A DNA stretch of 35,910 nt from Zoogloea sp. (GCA_009026175.1 WBTZ01000043.1:1-35910), one strand, 5' to 3'; shown: positions 26,731 through 35,910, numbered from the stretch's first letter. A program made the numbers and translations. Notes: generated from the letters alone by a model not told the origin.

Positions 26731-29556
26731 ATGATGAAACAGCTGTTTGAAAGCTCCCAGTTGTTCGGCAGCAATGCGCCGTTCATCGAGGAACTCTACG
26801 AGAACTATCTCGACAATCCCGATTCCGTCTCGGAAGAATGGCGGAGCTATTTCGATTCCCTGCAAAACGTCCCGGGCAAGGGCCCCGACGTGGCGCATTA
26901 CCCGATCATCAACGCGTTTGCCGACATGGCGAAGCGCGGCCCGGTGCGCACCGTGGTGGCGAGCGGCACCGACCAGAAGCAAGTCGGCGTGCTGCAACTC
27001 ATCAATGCTCACCGCTTCCTGGGGACCCGCTGGGCCCAGCTGGATCCGCTCAAGCGCACCGAGCGCCCCGAGATCCACGAGCTGGAGCTGTCCCACTACG
27101 GCTTCACCGAAGCCGACCTGAACCAGACCTTCAACACCGGCTCCTTCCATGGTCTGCCCGGTGACCACGCCACCCTGCGCGAGATCCTCGACGCGGTGCG
27201 TCAGACCTACTGCGGCTCCATCGGCGCCGAGTACATGTACATGACCGACATCGGCGAGAAGCGCTGGATCCAGGCACGCCTGGAGCCCACCCGCGGCAAG
27301 CCGTCCTTCCAGCCGGAGCACCAGCGTCGCATCCTCGAACGCCTGACGGCTGCCGAGACCATGGAGCGCTACCTGCATACCAAGTATGTCGGCCAGAAGC
27401 GCTTCTCCCTCGAAGGCGGTGAAAGCACCATTGTGGCGATGGATGAGCTGATCCGCGTCGCCGGCAGCAAGGGCGTCCAGGAAATCGTCATCGGCATGGC
27501 CCACCGCGGCCGTCTGAACGTACTGGTCAACACCCTCGGCAAGTCGCCGAGCATGCTGTTCTCCGAATTCGAAGGCAAGGCGGCGTCCGACCTCTCCGCA
27601 GGCGACGTGAAGTACCACATGGGCTTCTCCAGCGACGTCATGACCGCCGGCGGCCCGGTGCACCTGACCCTGGCCTTCAACCCGTCTCACCTGGAAATCG
27701 TCAACCCGGTGGTCGAAGGCTCCGTGTACGCCCGCCAGGTCCGTCGTGGTGCCAACGGCAAGTCCGAGATCATCCCCGTGATCATCCACGGCGATGCGGC
27801 CGTTGCCGGCCAGGGCGTCAACCAGGAAATGCTCAACTTCGCGCAAACCCGCGGCTACGGCACGGGCGGCACGATCCACATCGTGGTGAACAACCAGATC
27901 GGCTTCACCACCTCGGATCCCCGCGACTACCGTTCGTCCCTGTACTGCACCGACATCTTCAAGATGGGCGAGGCACCGATCTTCCACGTGAATGGCGATG
28001 ACCCGGAGGCCGTGGCCTTCGTCATGGGCCTGGCCGTGGAATATCGCCAGGAGTTCAAGAAGGACGTGGTTGTCGACATCGTCTGCTACCGCAAGCTCGG
28101 CCACAACGAGGCCGACGAGCCGATGGTGACCCAGCCGCTGATGTACAAGAAGATCGCCAAGCACCCGGGCACCCGCAAGCTGTACGCGGACAAGCTGTCC
28201 CAGCTGGGCGTGGTCAAGGCCGACGAGCCGGAGCAGTTCATCAAGGACTACCGCGCTGCGCTGGACAAGGGCGAGCTGCTGTCCAACCCGGTGCTGTCCG
28301 ACTTCAAGCGTCAGTTTGCCCAGGACTGGGGTCCGTACGTCGGCAAGAAGTACACCGACAAGTGCGACACCAAGGTGCCGATGGCCGAGCTGAAGCGCCT
28401 CGCCAAGTCGCTGACGACCACGCCGGATGGCTTCACCCTGCACCCCCGCGTGCAGAAGATCATCGACGACCGCAAGGCGATGGGCGACGGCAAGCTGCCC
28501 TTCGACTGGGGCATGGCCGAGAACCTGGCCTACGCCAGCCTGCTGGTTCAGGGCTTCGGGGTGCGCATCTCCGGTGAGGACGTGGGTCGTGGCACCTTCT
28601 TCCACCGTCACGCCGCGCTGCACGACCAGAACCGCGACCAGTGGCACGACGGTACCTACTACCCGCTGCAGAACATCCGCGAAGGTCAGGGTCCGTTCTA
28701 CTGCTACGACTCCGTGCTGTCCGAGGAGGCCGTGCTGGCCTTCGAATACGGCTACGCCACTGCCGAGCCGAACCAGCTCGTGATCTGGGAAGCCCAGTTC
28801 GGTGACTTCGCCAACGGCGCCCAGGTGGTGATGGACCAGTTCATCAGCTCCGGCGAGGCCAAGTGGGGCCGTCAGTGCGGTCTCGTCATGATGCTGCCGC
28901 ACGGCTACGAAGGTCAGGGCCCCGAGCACTCCTCCGCCCGCATCGAGCGCTACATGCAGCTGTGCGCCGAGATGAACATGGAAGTGTGCATCCCCTCCGG
29001 CCCGTCGCAGATCTTCCACCTGCTGCGCCGCCAGGCCCTGCGCAAGATCCGCAAGCCGCTGGTGATCATCACGCCGAAGTCCCTGCTGCGCCACAAGGAT
29101 GCGATCTCGTCCCTGGACGACCTGTCCAAGGGCACCTTCCAGACCGTCATCGGCGAAGTGGACGAACTGGACGCCAAGAAGGTCAAGCGCGTCGTGATCT
29201 GCTCAGGCAAGATCTACTACGAGCTGCTGGCCCACCGTCGTGCCAACAACATCGACGACATCGCCATCGTGCGCCTGGAGCAGCTCTATCCGTTCCCGGC
29301 CGAAGCCTTTGCCGCCGAGGTCAACAAGTACCCGAACGCCAAGGAAGTCGTGTGGTGCCAGGAAGAGCCGCGCAACCAGGGTGTCTGGTACTGGCTCGCC
29401 TCCCGCCATCACCTCGACAGTGCGCTGGGCGACAAGCACAAGTTCCTGCTCGTGGCCCGTCCTGCTGCCGCGTCTCCGGCTGTCGGCTACTACGCCAAGC
29501 ACAACGCGCAACAGAAGGCTGTTATCGAAAATGCGTTCGGCGAAATCAAAGCCTGA
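26731..29556 (+). CDS. sucA: 2-oxoglutarate dehydrogenase E1 component
   Basis: The thiamine-diphosphate enzyme decarboxylates 2-oxoglutarate and passes the succinyl group to the E2 lipoyl arm. The 941-aa length is typical. The N-terminal helix has SQLFGSNAPFIEELYENYLDNP-type sequence for E2 binding. ThDP-binding segments include HGDAAVAGQG (about 353-362) and NNQIGFTTSDPRD (from 387). Pyrimidine-domain motifs are GEDVGRGTFFHRHA and MLPHGYEGQGPEHSSAR. AGGTGG lies seven bases before the ATG. It leads the odhA-odhB-lpd set. Confidence 0.99.
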   Translation: MMKQLFESSQLFGSNAPFIEELYENYLDNPDSVSEEWRSYFDSLQNVPGKGPDVAHYPIINAFADMAKRGPVRTVVASGTDQKQVGVLQLINAHRFLGTRWAQLDPLKRTERPEIHELELSHYGFTEADLNQTFNTGSFHGLPGDHATLREILDAVRQTYCGSIGAEYMYMTDIGEKRWIQARLEPTRGKPSFQPEHQRRILERLTAAETMERYLHTKYVGQKRFSLEGGESTIVAMDELIRVAGSKGVQEIVIGMAHRGRLNVLVNTLGKSPSMLFSEFEGKAASDLSAGDVKYHMGFSSDVMTAGGPVHLTLAFNPSHLEIVNPVVEGSVYARQVRRGANGKSEIIPVIIHGDAAVAGQGVNQEMLNFAQTRGYGTGGTIHIVVNNQIGFTTSDPRDYRSSLYCTDIFKMGEAPIFHVNGDDPEAVAFVMGLAVEYRQEFKKDVVVDIVCYRKLGHNEADEPMVTQPLMYKKIAKHPGTRKLYADKLSQLGVVKADEPEQFIKDYRAALDKGELLSNPVLSDFKRQFAQDWGPYVGKKYTDKCDTKVPMAELKRLAKSLTTTPDGFTLHPRVQKIIDDRKAMGDGKLPFDWGMAENLAYASLLVQGFGVRISGEDVGRGTFFHRHAALHDQNRDQWHDGTYYPLQNIREGQGPFYCYDSVLSEEAVLAFEYGYATAEPNQLVIWEAQFGDFANGAQVVMDQFISSGEAKWGRQCGLVMMLPHGYEGQGPEHSSARIERYMQLCAEMNMEVCIPSGPSQIFHLLRRQALRKIRKPLVIITPKSLLRHKDAISSLDDLSKGTFQTVIGEVDELDAKKVKRVVICSGKIYYELLAHRRANNIDDIAIVRLEQLYPFPAEAFAAEVNKYPNAKEVVWCQEEPRNQGVWYWLASRHHLDSALGDKHKFLLVARPAAASPAVGYYAKHNAQQKAVIENAFGEIKA

Positions 29557-29595
29557 TGCCCATGTCCATGCCGAACTGAAAAAGAGGGAGAAAAC

Positions 29596-30780
29596 ATGCT
29601 GATCGAAGTCAAAGTGCCGCAACTGTCCGAGTCCGTTTCCGAAGCCACCCTGGTGAGCTGGCACAAGAAGGAAGGCGACTCCGTGTCCCGTGACGAAAAC
29701 CTGATCGACATCGAGACCGACAAGGTTGTGCTCGAGACCCCGGCTCCGGCCGACGGCGTGCTGGTCAAGATCGTCAAGAACGGCGGCGATTCGGTGACCT
29801 CCGGTGAAGTCATCGCCACCATCGATACCGAAGCCAAGGCCGCCGCCGGTGCGCCGGCTGCTGCTGCGCCGGCCGCTGCCCCCGCCGCTGCTGCTCCGGC
29901 GGCGGCGGTCAGTGGCGCCAGCCCGTCCGCCCGCAAGATCCTGGACGAGAAGGGCATCGCCGCCGCCGACGTGGCCGGCTCCGGCCGTGGTGGCCGTGTC
30001 ACCAAGGAAGATGCCGTCGCTGCCCAGCCCAAGGCTGCCGCTGCAGCCGCCGCACCGGCCGTGGCGATCGCCGCTGGCGACCGTACCGAGCAGCGCGTTC
30101 CGATGACCCGTCTGCGTGCCCGCATCGCCGAGCGCCTGATCCAGTCCAAGAACGAAAACGCCATCCTGACCACGTTCAACGAAGTGAACATGGCGCCGGT
30201 GATGGCCCTGCGCAAGCAGTACGGCGACAAGTTCGAGAAGGCTCACGGCGTGCGTCTGGGCTTCATGGGCTTCTTCGTGAAGGCTGCGGTTGCCGCCCTC
30301 AAGAAGTACCCGATCCTGAACGCCTCGGTCGATGGCAACGACATCGTCTACCACGGCTACATCGACATCGGTATCGCTGTCGGCTCCCCCCGTGGTCTGG
30401 TGGTGCCCATCCTGCGTGATGTGGACAACATGTCCATCGCCGACATCGAGAAGAAGATTGCCGAGTTCGGTCAGAAGGCCAAGGACGGCAAGCTGTCCAT
30501 CGAGGAGCTCACCGGCGGCACCTTCTCCATCTCCAACGGTGGCGTGTTCGGCTCCATGATGTCCACCCCGATCATCAACCCGCCCCAGTCCGCGATCCTC
30601 GGCATCCACGCCACCAAGGACCGCGCCGTGGTCGAGAATGGTCAGGTCGTGGTGCGCCCGATCAACTATCTGGCCATGTCCTACGATCACCGCATCATCG
30701 ACGGCCGTGAAGCCGTCCTCGGTCTGGTGACCATGAAGGAAGCCCTGGAAGATCCGGCCCGTCTGATCCTGGACGTCTGA
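29596..30780 (+). CDS. sucB: 2-oxoglutarate dehydrogenase E2 component, dihydrolipoyl succinyltransferase
   Basis: The 394-aa core subunit has one lipoyl domain (1-80, lipoyl lysine K43 in IETDKVVLE), an Ala/Pro-rich linker (about 82-108), a peripheral-subunit-binding domain (about 110-145: [13 protein letters not shown]...[13 protein letters not shown]), a second Ala-rich linker, and the catalytic domain with H365 and D369 in [16 protein letters not shown] lies eight bases before the ATG. It follows odhA by 39 bases. Confidence 0.98.
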   Translation: MLIEVKVPQLSESVSEATLVSWHKKEGDSVSRDENLIDIETDKVVLETPAPADGVLVKIVKNGGDSVTSGEVIATIDTEAKAAAGAPAAAAPAAAPAAAAPAAAVSGASPSARKILDEKGIAAADVAGSGRGGRVTKEDAVAAQPKAAAAAAAPAVAIAAGDRTEQRVPMTRLRARIAERLIQSKNENAILTTFNEVNMAPVMALRKQYGDKFEKAHGVRLGFMGFFVKAAVAALKKYPILNASVDGNDIVYHGYIDIGIAVGSPRGLVVPILRDVDNMSIADIEKKIAEFGQKAKDGKLSIEELTGGTFSISNGGVFGSMMSTPIINPPQSAILGIHATKDRAVVENGQVVVRPINYLAMSYDHRIIDGREAVLGLVTMKEALEDPARLILDV

Positions 30781-30794
30781 TCCCACCTGTCGAA

Positions 30795-30830
30795 GGCACT
30801 GCCGCAGCCCGCAAGGGTTGCTGCAGTGCC
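30795..30830 (+). promoter_or_regulatory. Long stem-loop in the sucB-lpd intergenic region
   Basis: Two 15-base arms (starting GGCACTGC and ending GCAGTGCC) pair with one mismatch and one G-U around loop CGCAAG. The tail TCGTTTAC has only three consecutive T. It may be a partial terminator or an mRNA processing/stability element that sets the E3 level relative to E1 and E2. Confidence 0.5.
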
Positions 30831-30859
30831 TCGTTTACATCCGCACAAGGAAACGATAA

Positions 30860-32281
30860 ATGGCGAAGCAATTTGACGTGCTGGTCATCGGCGGTGGTCC
30901 CGGTGGCTACGTGGCCGCGATCCGCGCCGCGCAACTCGGTTTCAACACGGCCTGCGCCGAATCCAACCCCTACGCCGACCCGAAGGGCGAGCCCCGCCTC
31001 GGTGGCACCTGCCTGAACGTGGGCTGCATCCCGTCCAAGGCCCTGCTGCACACCTCCCACCTGTTCGAGGAAGCCGGTCACGCCTTCGAAGAGCAGGGCA
31101 TCTCCGTCGGCACCCCGAAGATCGACGTGGCCAAGATGATCGGCCGCAAGTCCAAGATCGTCGAGCAGCTCACCGCCGGCATCAAGGGCCTGTTCAAGAA
31201 GAACAAGGTCACCTTCCTGGCCGGCCATGGCGCCTTCGTCGGCAAGACCGACGCCGGCTGGCAGGTCAAGGTCGGCGAGGAGATCGTCGAGGCCAAGAAC
31301 GTGATCGTGGCCACCGGTTCCACCGCCCGCCACCTGCCCGGCATCCCCGTGGACAACAAGCTGGTGTGCGACAACATCGGCGCGCTGGACATCGATTCCG
31401 TGCCCAAGCGCCTCGGCCTGATCGGCTCCGGCGTGATCGGCCTGGAGATGGGCTCCGTCTGGAAGCGCCTCGGCGCCGAAGTGACCATCCTCGAAGCCAT
31501 GGACAGCTTCCTCGGCGCTGCCGACCAGGACCTGGCCAAGGAAGCCCTCAAGCTGTTCACCAAGCAGGGCCTCGACATCAAGCTGTCCGTCAAGGTCGGC
31601 AAGGTCAGTGTCGGCAAGAAGTCGGTCACTGTCGAGTACGAGACCAAGGACGGCGCCCAGAAGGCCGAGTTCGACCGCTTGATCGTCTCGGTCGGCCGCG
31701 TGCCGAACACCGCCGGCCTGAACGCCGAAGCGGTCGGCCTCAAGATCGACGAGCGTGGTTTCATCGATGTGGACGGCCACAACCGCACCAACCTGCCCGG
31801 CGTCTGGGCGGTGGGCGATGTGGTGCGCGGCCCGATGCTGGCCCACAAGGCCATGGAAGAGGGCGTTGCCGTTGCGGAGACCCTGGCTGGCCAGAAGGGT
31901 CACACCAACTTCGACACCATCCCCTGGGTCATCTACACCTCCCCGGAAATCGCCTGGGTGGGCAAGACCGAGCAACAACTCAAGGCCGAAGGCGCCGCCT
32001 ACAAGGTCGGCAAGATCCCCTTCATGGCCAACGGCCGTGCCCTGGGTGCCGGTACCCCGGCAGGCTTCGTCAAGATGATCGCCGATGCCAACACCGACCG
32101 TATCCTGGGCGTGCACATCATCGGTTCGAACGCATCCGAGCTGATCGGCGAGGCCGTGGTGACCATGGAGTTCGCTGGCGCGTCGGAAGACCTCGCCCGC
32201 ATCTGCCATGCCCACCCGACCCTGTCGGAAGTGGTGCACGAGGCTGCGCTGGCGGTGGACAAGCGTCCTCTGCACTTCTGA
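30860..32281 (+). CDS. lpdA: Dihydrolipoamide dehydrogenase (E3)
   Basis: The FAD flavoprotein reoxidises dihydrolipoamide of E2 with NAD. The 473-aa sequence has [11 protein letters not shown] (10-20), the redox pair C51 and C56 in GGTCLNVGC, the NAD-binding motif [13 protein letters not shown], the second FAD motif ([17 protein letters not shown]) and the C-terminal H452-E457 dyad in [21 protein letters not shown] lies eight bases before the ATG. It completes the 2-oxoglutarate dehydrogenase set. Confidence 0.99.
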   Translation: MAKQFDVLVIGGGPGGYVAAIRAAQLGFNTACAESNPYADPKGEPRLGGTCLNVGCIPSKALLHTSHLFEEAGHAFEEQGISVGTPKIDVAKMIGRKSKIVEQLTAGIKGLFKKNKVTFLAGHGAFVGKTDAGWQVKVGEEIVEAKNVIVATGSTARHLPGIPVDNKLVCDNIGALDIDSVPKRLGLIGSGVIGLEMGSVWKRLGAEVTILEAMDSFLGAADQDLAKEALKLFTKQGLDIKLSVKVGKVSVGKKSVTVEYETKDGAQKAEFDRLIVSVGRVPNTAGLNAEAVGLKIDERGFIDVDGHNRTNLPGVWAVGDVVRGPMLAHKAMEEGVAVAETLAGQKGHTNFDTIPWVIYTSPEIAWVGKTEQQLKAEGAAYKVGKIPFMANGRALGAGTPAGFVKMIADANTDRILGVHIIGSNASELIGEAVVTMEFAGASEDLARICHAHPTLSEVVHEAALAVDKRPLHF

Positions 32282-32287
32282 TCGCCG

Positions 32288-32356
32288 GGGGCCGGTCAGC
32301 CGGCCCCTGCGTCAGCCGGGGGTGGTCAGGCGTAAAATGCCTCACCACCCCCGTTT
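32288..32356 (+). terminator. Two hairpins after lpd, probable terminator
   Basis: The first hairpin, GGGGCCGG-TCAG-CCGGCCCC (32288-32307), is perfect but has no T-run. The second (32318-32352) pairs GGGGGTGGT and AGGC with GCCT and ACCACCCCC, 13 matched pairs with one mismatch and a GTAAAAT loop, and is followed by GTTT. They probably end the TCA transcript before zapE. Confidence 0.6.
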
Positions 32357-32390
32357 CCATCCTCAGTCCCTACAAGAACATTTCACGAAG

Positions 32391-33503
32391 ATGCCCCACC
32401 GAATCCTCAAGGTTGCCGAGCACGGCATGCTCGACGCCTACGAAGCGACCCTCAAGGCGCGCGGCTTCAAGTCCGACCCTGCCCAGCGCGCCGCCGCCCA
32501 GCGCCTGCAAGCCCTGTACTCCGATCTGGTGGCGTTCAAGGCGGCCCGCCGGGGCACCATCCGCAAGCTGCTGTCCCGTCCCAAGCAACCCCGCAGCGTG
32601 TATTTCTGGGGTGGAGTAGGGCGCGGCAAGAGCTTCCTGATGGATTGCTTCTTCGATTCGGTGCCCTACCAGCGCAAGCGCCGGGTGCACTTCCATGCCT
32701 TCATGCAGGAAGTCCAGAACGATCTCAAGAACCTCAACAACGAGCCTGATCCCCTGCAGAAGGTGGCCGACCGGATCGCCCGCCAGACCCGCCTGCTGTG
32801 CTTCGACGAGTTCCATGTCTCCGACATCGCCGACGCGATGATCCTGGGCCGGCTGCTCGACGCCCTGTTCGCCCGCGGCACCATCTTCGTGATGACCTCC
32901 AACTACCCGCCGGACGGCCTCTACCCCAACGGCCTGCAGCGCATCAACTTCCTGCCCACCATCGACATGATCAAGCGTCGTTTCGATGTGGTGGAGGTCG
33001 ATCACGGCACCGACTACCGCCTGCGCACCCTGGAGCAGATGGATGCCTTCCTGGTGCCGGGTGACGATGCCGCCGACAAGCATCTGGCCAGCGACTTCGA
33101 GAAGATTGCCGGCACCCGGGGGGAGCCCGGCGAGATCGAGGTGCTGGAGCGCAAGCTCAAGGTGGTGCGACGGGCCGCCGGCGTGATCTGGTTCGATTTC
33201 GAGACCCTCTGCGGCGGCAACCGCTCCCAGAACGACTACCTCGAGATCGCCTGCGAGCACCACACCCTGATCCTCTCCCGGGTCCCCAAGATGAGCGCGG
33301 CCATGGCCTCCGAGGCGCGGCGCTTCACCTGGCTGATCGACGTGCTCTACGACCATCGGGTCAAGCTGCTGGTCAGTGCCGAGTGCCAGGCCTATGACCT
33401 CTATGTCGAGGGGCGCCAGGCCAGCGAGTTCCACCGTACCGTCAGCCGCCTGATCGAGATGCGCTCCCGCGATTACCTGGCCGAAGCCCACCGGGTGGAC
33501 TGA
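32391..33503 (+). CDS. zapE: AFG1-family ATPase ZapE (cell division protein)
   Basis: The 370-aa P-loop ATPase has Walker A in YFWGGVGRGKS (74-81), Walker B in LLCFDEFHVSD (about 135), FVMTSNYPPDGLYPNGLQR and the WFDFETLCGG motif. In E. coli the homologue interacts with FtsZ and is needed for division under stress. The open frame continues upstream into lpd; ATG 32391 fits the family N-terminus. Its Shine-Dalgarno (ACGAAG) is weak and close. It follows the odh genes, a common betaproteobacterial arrangement, but hairpins lie between. Confidence 0.95.
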   Translation: MPHRILKVAEHGMLDAYEATLKARGFKSDPAQRAAAQRLQALYSDLVAFKAARRGTIRKLLSRPKQPRSVYFWGGVGRGKSFLMDCFFDSVPYQRKRRVHFHAFMQEVQNDLKNLNNEPDPLQKVADRIARQTRLLCFDEFHVSDIADAMILGRLLDALFARGTIFVMTSNYPPDGLYPNGLQRINFLPTIDMIKRRFDVVEVDHGTDYRLRTLEQMDAFLVPGDDAADKHLASDFEKIAGTRGEPGEIEVLERKLKVVRRAAGVIWFDFETLCGGNRSQNDYLEIACEHHTLILSRVPKMSAAMASEARRFTWLIDVLYDHRVKLLVSAECQAYDLYVEGRQASEFHRTVSRLIEMRSRDYLAEAHRVD

Positions 33504-33598
33504 GGCGCCCGGGCCGGTGTTGCGGGCCGGCAAGCGCTGGAGCCTGCGGCGGATCGTATTCTTCGCCTGAGCACTCTGGCGCTATCATCCCATTTGTC

Positions 33599-35554
33599 AT
33601 GAACGTCGAAAAAGCCTTCGCCCCCGACGGCCCCCTGGCCGCTGCCATTCCCGGTTTCTCGCCCCGCGTGCAGCAGGTCGAGATGGCGGAGCACATCGCC
33701 CACACCCTCAAGGAGAACGGGGTGCTGGTGGCCGAGGCCGGCACGGGTACCGGCAAGACCTACGCCTACCTGGTGCCTGCCTTGCTGGGCGGCGGCAAGG
33801 TGATCATCTCCACCGGCACCAAGACGCTGCAGGACCAGTTGTACAACCGCGACCTGCCCACCATCCGCGGCGCGCTCAAGGTCCCGGTGGCGGTGGCGCT
33901 GCTGAAGGGGCGTTCCAACTACGTGTGCCACTACCACCTGGCCCGCAACCTGGTGGATGGCCGCTTCACCACGCCGGAAGACGCTGCCCACCTGCGCGCC
34001 ATCGGGCGCTTCATGGAGATCACCCAGAGCGGTGACAAGGCAGAATGCCCCGAAGTGCCCGAAGACGCCGCCGCCTGGCAGTTTGCCACCTCGTCCCGGG
34101 ACAACTGCCTGGGTCAGGACTGCCCGAACATCAAGGAGTGCTTCGTCGCCAACGCCCGCCGCACCGCCATGGATGCCGACGTGGTGGTGGTCAATCACCA
34201 CCTCTTCTTCGCCGACGTGATGCTGCGCGACGAGGGCATGGGCGAGCTGCTGCCCTCCTGCAACGCCGTCATCTTCGACGAAGCCCACCAGCTGCCGGAA
34301 ACGGCCAGCCTGTTCTTCGGCGAGAGCGTGTCCACCTCCCAGCTGCTCGAACTGGCCCGCGACACCCGCTCCGAGACGGTGGCCGGCGCGCGCGACTGCC
34401 TGGACCTGATCGAGGCTACCCGCAAGCTCGAGAAGGCCGCACGCGACCTGCGCCTGTCGGTGAATGCCGAGAACGCCCGCTTCGGCTTCGCCCAGATGGA
34501 AGACAACAAGCCCTTCCACGAGGCCGTCGAAGCCCTCGACGCCGAGCTCGCGGCCTTCTGCACGCTGCTCGAGACCCAGGCCGAGCGCTCCGAGGGCCTG
34601 GCCAATTGCCTGCGCCGCACCCAGGAGCTGCAGCAGATCCTGGCGCGCTGGCAGAATCCGGAGGGCGCCGACTGGGTGCGCTGGGTGGAGGTCTTCAGCC
34701 AGTCCCTGGCCCTGCATGCCACGCCCTTGTCCATCGCCGCCATCTTCAAGCGGCAGATGGACGGCCATCCGCGGGCGTGGATCTTCACTTCGGCGACCCT
34801 CGCCGTGGGGCGGGATTTCGGCCACTACTGCCGTGAGCTGGGCCTGCACTGGGTCGAGCCGCCGATCGACACCGCGGTGTGGGGCAGCCCCTTCGACTAT
34901 CCTCAGCAGGCCATCCTGTATGCCCCCCAGGGCATGCCCGAGCCCAACAGCCCCGAATACCCGGACGCGGTGGCGGAAGTTGCCTTCCCGCTGATCCGCG
35001 CCGCCCAGGGGCGCACCTTCGTGCTGTGCACCTCTCTCAAGGCGATGCGGCGCATCCATGAGCTGATCGGCGAGAAGCTGGAGCGCGAGAAGCTCAAGCT
35101 GCCCCTGCTGATCCAGGGTGAGGGCTCGCGCACCGAGCTCCTCGACCGCTTCCGGCGTCTCGGCAACGCCATCCTGGTAGCCAGCCAGAGCTTCTGGGAG
35201 GGGGTCGATGTGCCCGGCGATGCGCTGTCGGTGGTGGTGATCGACAAGCTGCCGTTCGCGCCCCCCGATGACCCGGTGTTGGCCGCCCGCATCGAATACA
35301 TGCAGAAGTCCGGGCGCAGTCCCTTCATGGAATACCAGCTGCCGCGGGCGGTCATCAACGTCAAGCAGGGGGCGGGGCGGCTGATCCGCACCGAGCGCGA
35401 TCGTGGCGTGCTCGCCATCTGCGATCCGCGCATGCTCACCAAGCCCTATGGCAAGCGGGTCTGGCAGAGCCTGCCGCCGATGCGTCGGAGCAAGGTGGTG
35501 GACGAGGTGGTGGCCTTCCTGCAGCAACTGCCTCCGCCTGCCGCGGAGAAGTGA
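33599..35554 (+). CDS. ATP-dependent DNA helicase of the DinG/YoaA (XPD-like, Fe-S) family
   Basis: The 651-aa superfamily 2 helicase has Walker A EAGTGTGKT (46-54), motif Ia ISTGTKTLQDQL, the DEAH box at 227-230 (VIFDEAHQLPE), and C-terminal motifs SFWEGVDVPGD and GAGRLIRTERDRGVLAICDPR. Four cysteines C110, C170, C175 and C181 (YVCHYH; NCLGQDCPNIKECF) are placed as the [4Fe-4S] cluster of XPD/DinG proteins. The family unwinds 5' to 3' in repair of damaged or R-loop DNA. Length and the absence of an exonuclease domain favour the YoaA-like branch. It is followed by a 161-bp gap before mobB. Confidence 0.95.
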   Translation: MNVEKAFAPDGPLAAAIPGFSPRVQQVEMAEHIAHTLKENGVLVAEAGTGTGKTYAYLVPALLGGGKVIISTGTKTLQDQLYNRDLPTIRGALKVPVAVALLKGRSNYVCHYHLARNLVDGRFTTPEDAAHLRAIGRFMEITQSGDKAECPEVPEDAAAWQFATSSRDNCLGQDCPNIKECFVANARRTAMDADVVVVNHHLFFADVMLRDEGMGELLPSCNAVIFDEAHQLPETASLFFGESVSTSQLLELARDTRSETVAGARDCLDLIEATRKLEKAARDLRLSVNAENARFGFAQMEDNKPFHEAVEALDAELAAFCTLLETQAERSEGLANCLRRTQELQQILARWQNPEGADWVRWVEVFSQSLALHATPLSIAAIFKRQMDGHPRAWIFTSATLAVGRDFGHYCRELGLHWVEPPIDTAVWGSPFDYPQQAILYAPQGMPEPNSPEYPDAVAEVAFPLIRAAQGRTFVLCTSLKAMRRIHELIGEKLEREKLKLPLLIQGEGSRTELLDRFRRLGNAILVASQSFWEGVDVPGDALSVVVIDKLPFAPPDDPVLAARIEYMQKSGRSPFMEYQLPRAVINVKQGAGRLIRTERDRGVLAICDPRMLTKPYGKRVWQSLPPMRRSKVVDEVVAFLQQLPPPAAEK

Positions 35555-35620
35555 CGCGTCCGCCGGGCTGAGCGCTGTTTCTGCACGGTGGCCGAGCCGG
35601 ACGTGGTTCGGCCCGGGGCT

Positions 35621-35629
35621 TGGTACAAT
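35621..35629 (+). promoter_or_regulatory. Extended -10 promoter element upstream of mobB
   Basis: TGGTACAAT has the TGn extension plus TACAAT (5 of 6). There is no good -35; a hairpin with 8-bp arms (35591-35598 / 35605-35612) lies just upstream. The transcript would have a leader of about 80 bases before mobB. Confidence 0.4.
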
Positions 35630-35668
35630 CCGCGGCCTGTCAGTTCCTCTGCGCGATCGGTGACCTCC

Positions 35669-35719
35669 ATGTCTCTCAGTACGCTCTTGCACGCCCTTCC
35701 GGAAGGCTGCCAAGGATGA
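35669..35719 (+). CDS. Possible 16-codon upstream reading frame coupled to mobB
   Basis: The frame ATG to TGA encodes MSLSTLLHALPEGCQG. Its stop TGA overlaps the mobB start (ATGA, 35716-35719). It has no good Shine-Dalgarno. The arrangement would allow translational coupling, but a frame this short can easily occur by chance. Confidence 0.2.
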   Translation: MSLSTLLHALPEGCQG

Positions 35720-35910
35720 AAAGTGTCTTCGGCTTTGCCGGCTGGTCCGGTTCGGGCAAGACGACCCTGATCGAAAGGGTGATCCCCGAGATCACCCGGC
35801 GGGGGCTCCGGGTGTCGGTGATCAAGCACGCGCACCACGGCTTCGACGTGGACAAGCCCGGCAAGGACTCCTGGCGCCACCGGGAGGCCGGGGCGGGGGA
35901 GGTGCTGCTG
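35716..35910 (+). CDS. mobB: Molybdopterin-guanine dinucleotide biosynthesis protein MobB, N-terminal part (truncated by window edge)
   Basis: The 65 visible codons start MKSVFGFAGWSGSGKTTLIE with the P-loop GWSGSGKTT (9-17), followed by the typical MobB segment IKHAHHGFDVDKPGKDSWRH and REAGAGEVLL. MobB is a GTP-binding partner of MobA in attaching GMP to molybdopterin for Mo enzymes. GGAAGG lies nine bases before the ATG. The frame is open at the right edge. Confidence 0.95.
   Translation, partial: MKSVFGFAGWSGSGKTTLIERVIPEITRRGLRVSVIKHAHHGFDVDKPGKDSWRHREAGAGEVLL

Noticed and set aside
29860-30060. Low-complexity Ala/Pro-rich repeats in sucB
   Set aside because: These are the normal flexible linkers between lipoyl, subunit-binding and catalytic domains of E2 proteins.

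Overview
The window looks like chromosomal DNA from a high-GC betaproteobacterium, most likely of the Rhodocyclales (Azospira/Zoogloea/Azoarcus-like). This is inferred from gene order and protein style, not from a database search. The supporting blocks are ribF-ileS-lspA-fkpB-ispH, queA-tgt, and a TCA block gntR/sdhCDAB-sdhE-gltA-odhA-odhB-lpd with mdh divergent from gntR. Nearly all of the DNA is coding, and no phage, insertion sequence, integrase or CRISPR array is visible.

Region 1 (1-6457, minus strand) is a Lap-type adhesin secretion operon. In transcription order it holds a type I secretion ABC transporter with a degenerate C39 domain, an HlyD-family adaptor, a small receiver-HTH LuxR-type regulator, and a giant adhesin whose 5' 693 codons lie in the window. 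The adhesin begins with a retention-type N-terminal module carrying a PAAG di-alanine site, followed by about 95-residue cadherin/Ig-like repeats. The last two repeats before the left edge are almost identical in DNA. The 109-bp gap in front of the adhesin contains three inverted repeats.

Region 2 (6587-14855, minus strand) is housekeeping: a 103-aa conserved protein of unknown function, ispH, fkpB, lspA (TTG start), ileS, ribF, then tgt and queA. A tRNA-Leu(CAA) with a near-consensus promoter is divergent from queA.

Region 3 (15138-19542) is a set of mostly singly transcribed genes: an HSL-type alpha/beta hydrolase, a soluble class III nucleotide cyclase fused to an FHA domain (its stop codon overlaps the hydrolase stop), a nitronate-monooxygenase-like flavoprotein with a Cys-bearing C-terminal extension, and a CitE/HpcH-type CoA-ester lyase. 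A strong bidirectional terminator separates the last two.

Region 4 (19657-32281) is central carbon metabolism. mdh (minus strand) diverges from a GntR/HutC-type regulator (plus strand) across a gap holding a 16-bp perfect palindrome that is a good operator candidate. Downstream lie the whole of succinate dehydrogenase with its flavinylation factor, citrate synthase, and the three 2-oxoglutarate dehydrogenase components. Together these encode four TCA steps: oxaloacetate to citrate, 2-oxoglutarate to succinyl-CoA, succinate to fumarate, and malate to oxaloacetate.

Region 5 (32391-35910, plus strand) holds zapE, a DinG/YoaA-type iron-sulfur helicase and the 5' end of mobB, which is preceded by a 16-codon upstream frame whose stop overlaps the mobB start. 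I see no obviously new multi-gene system. The least explained items are the structured adhesin leader and regulator, the cyclase-FHA protein, the extended nitronate monooxygenase and the GntR operator.
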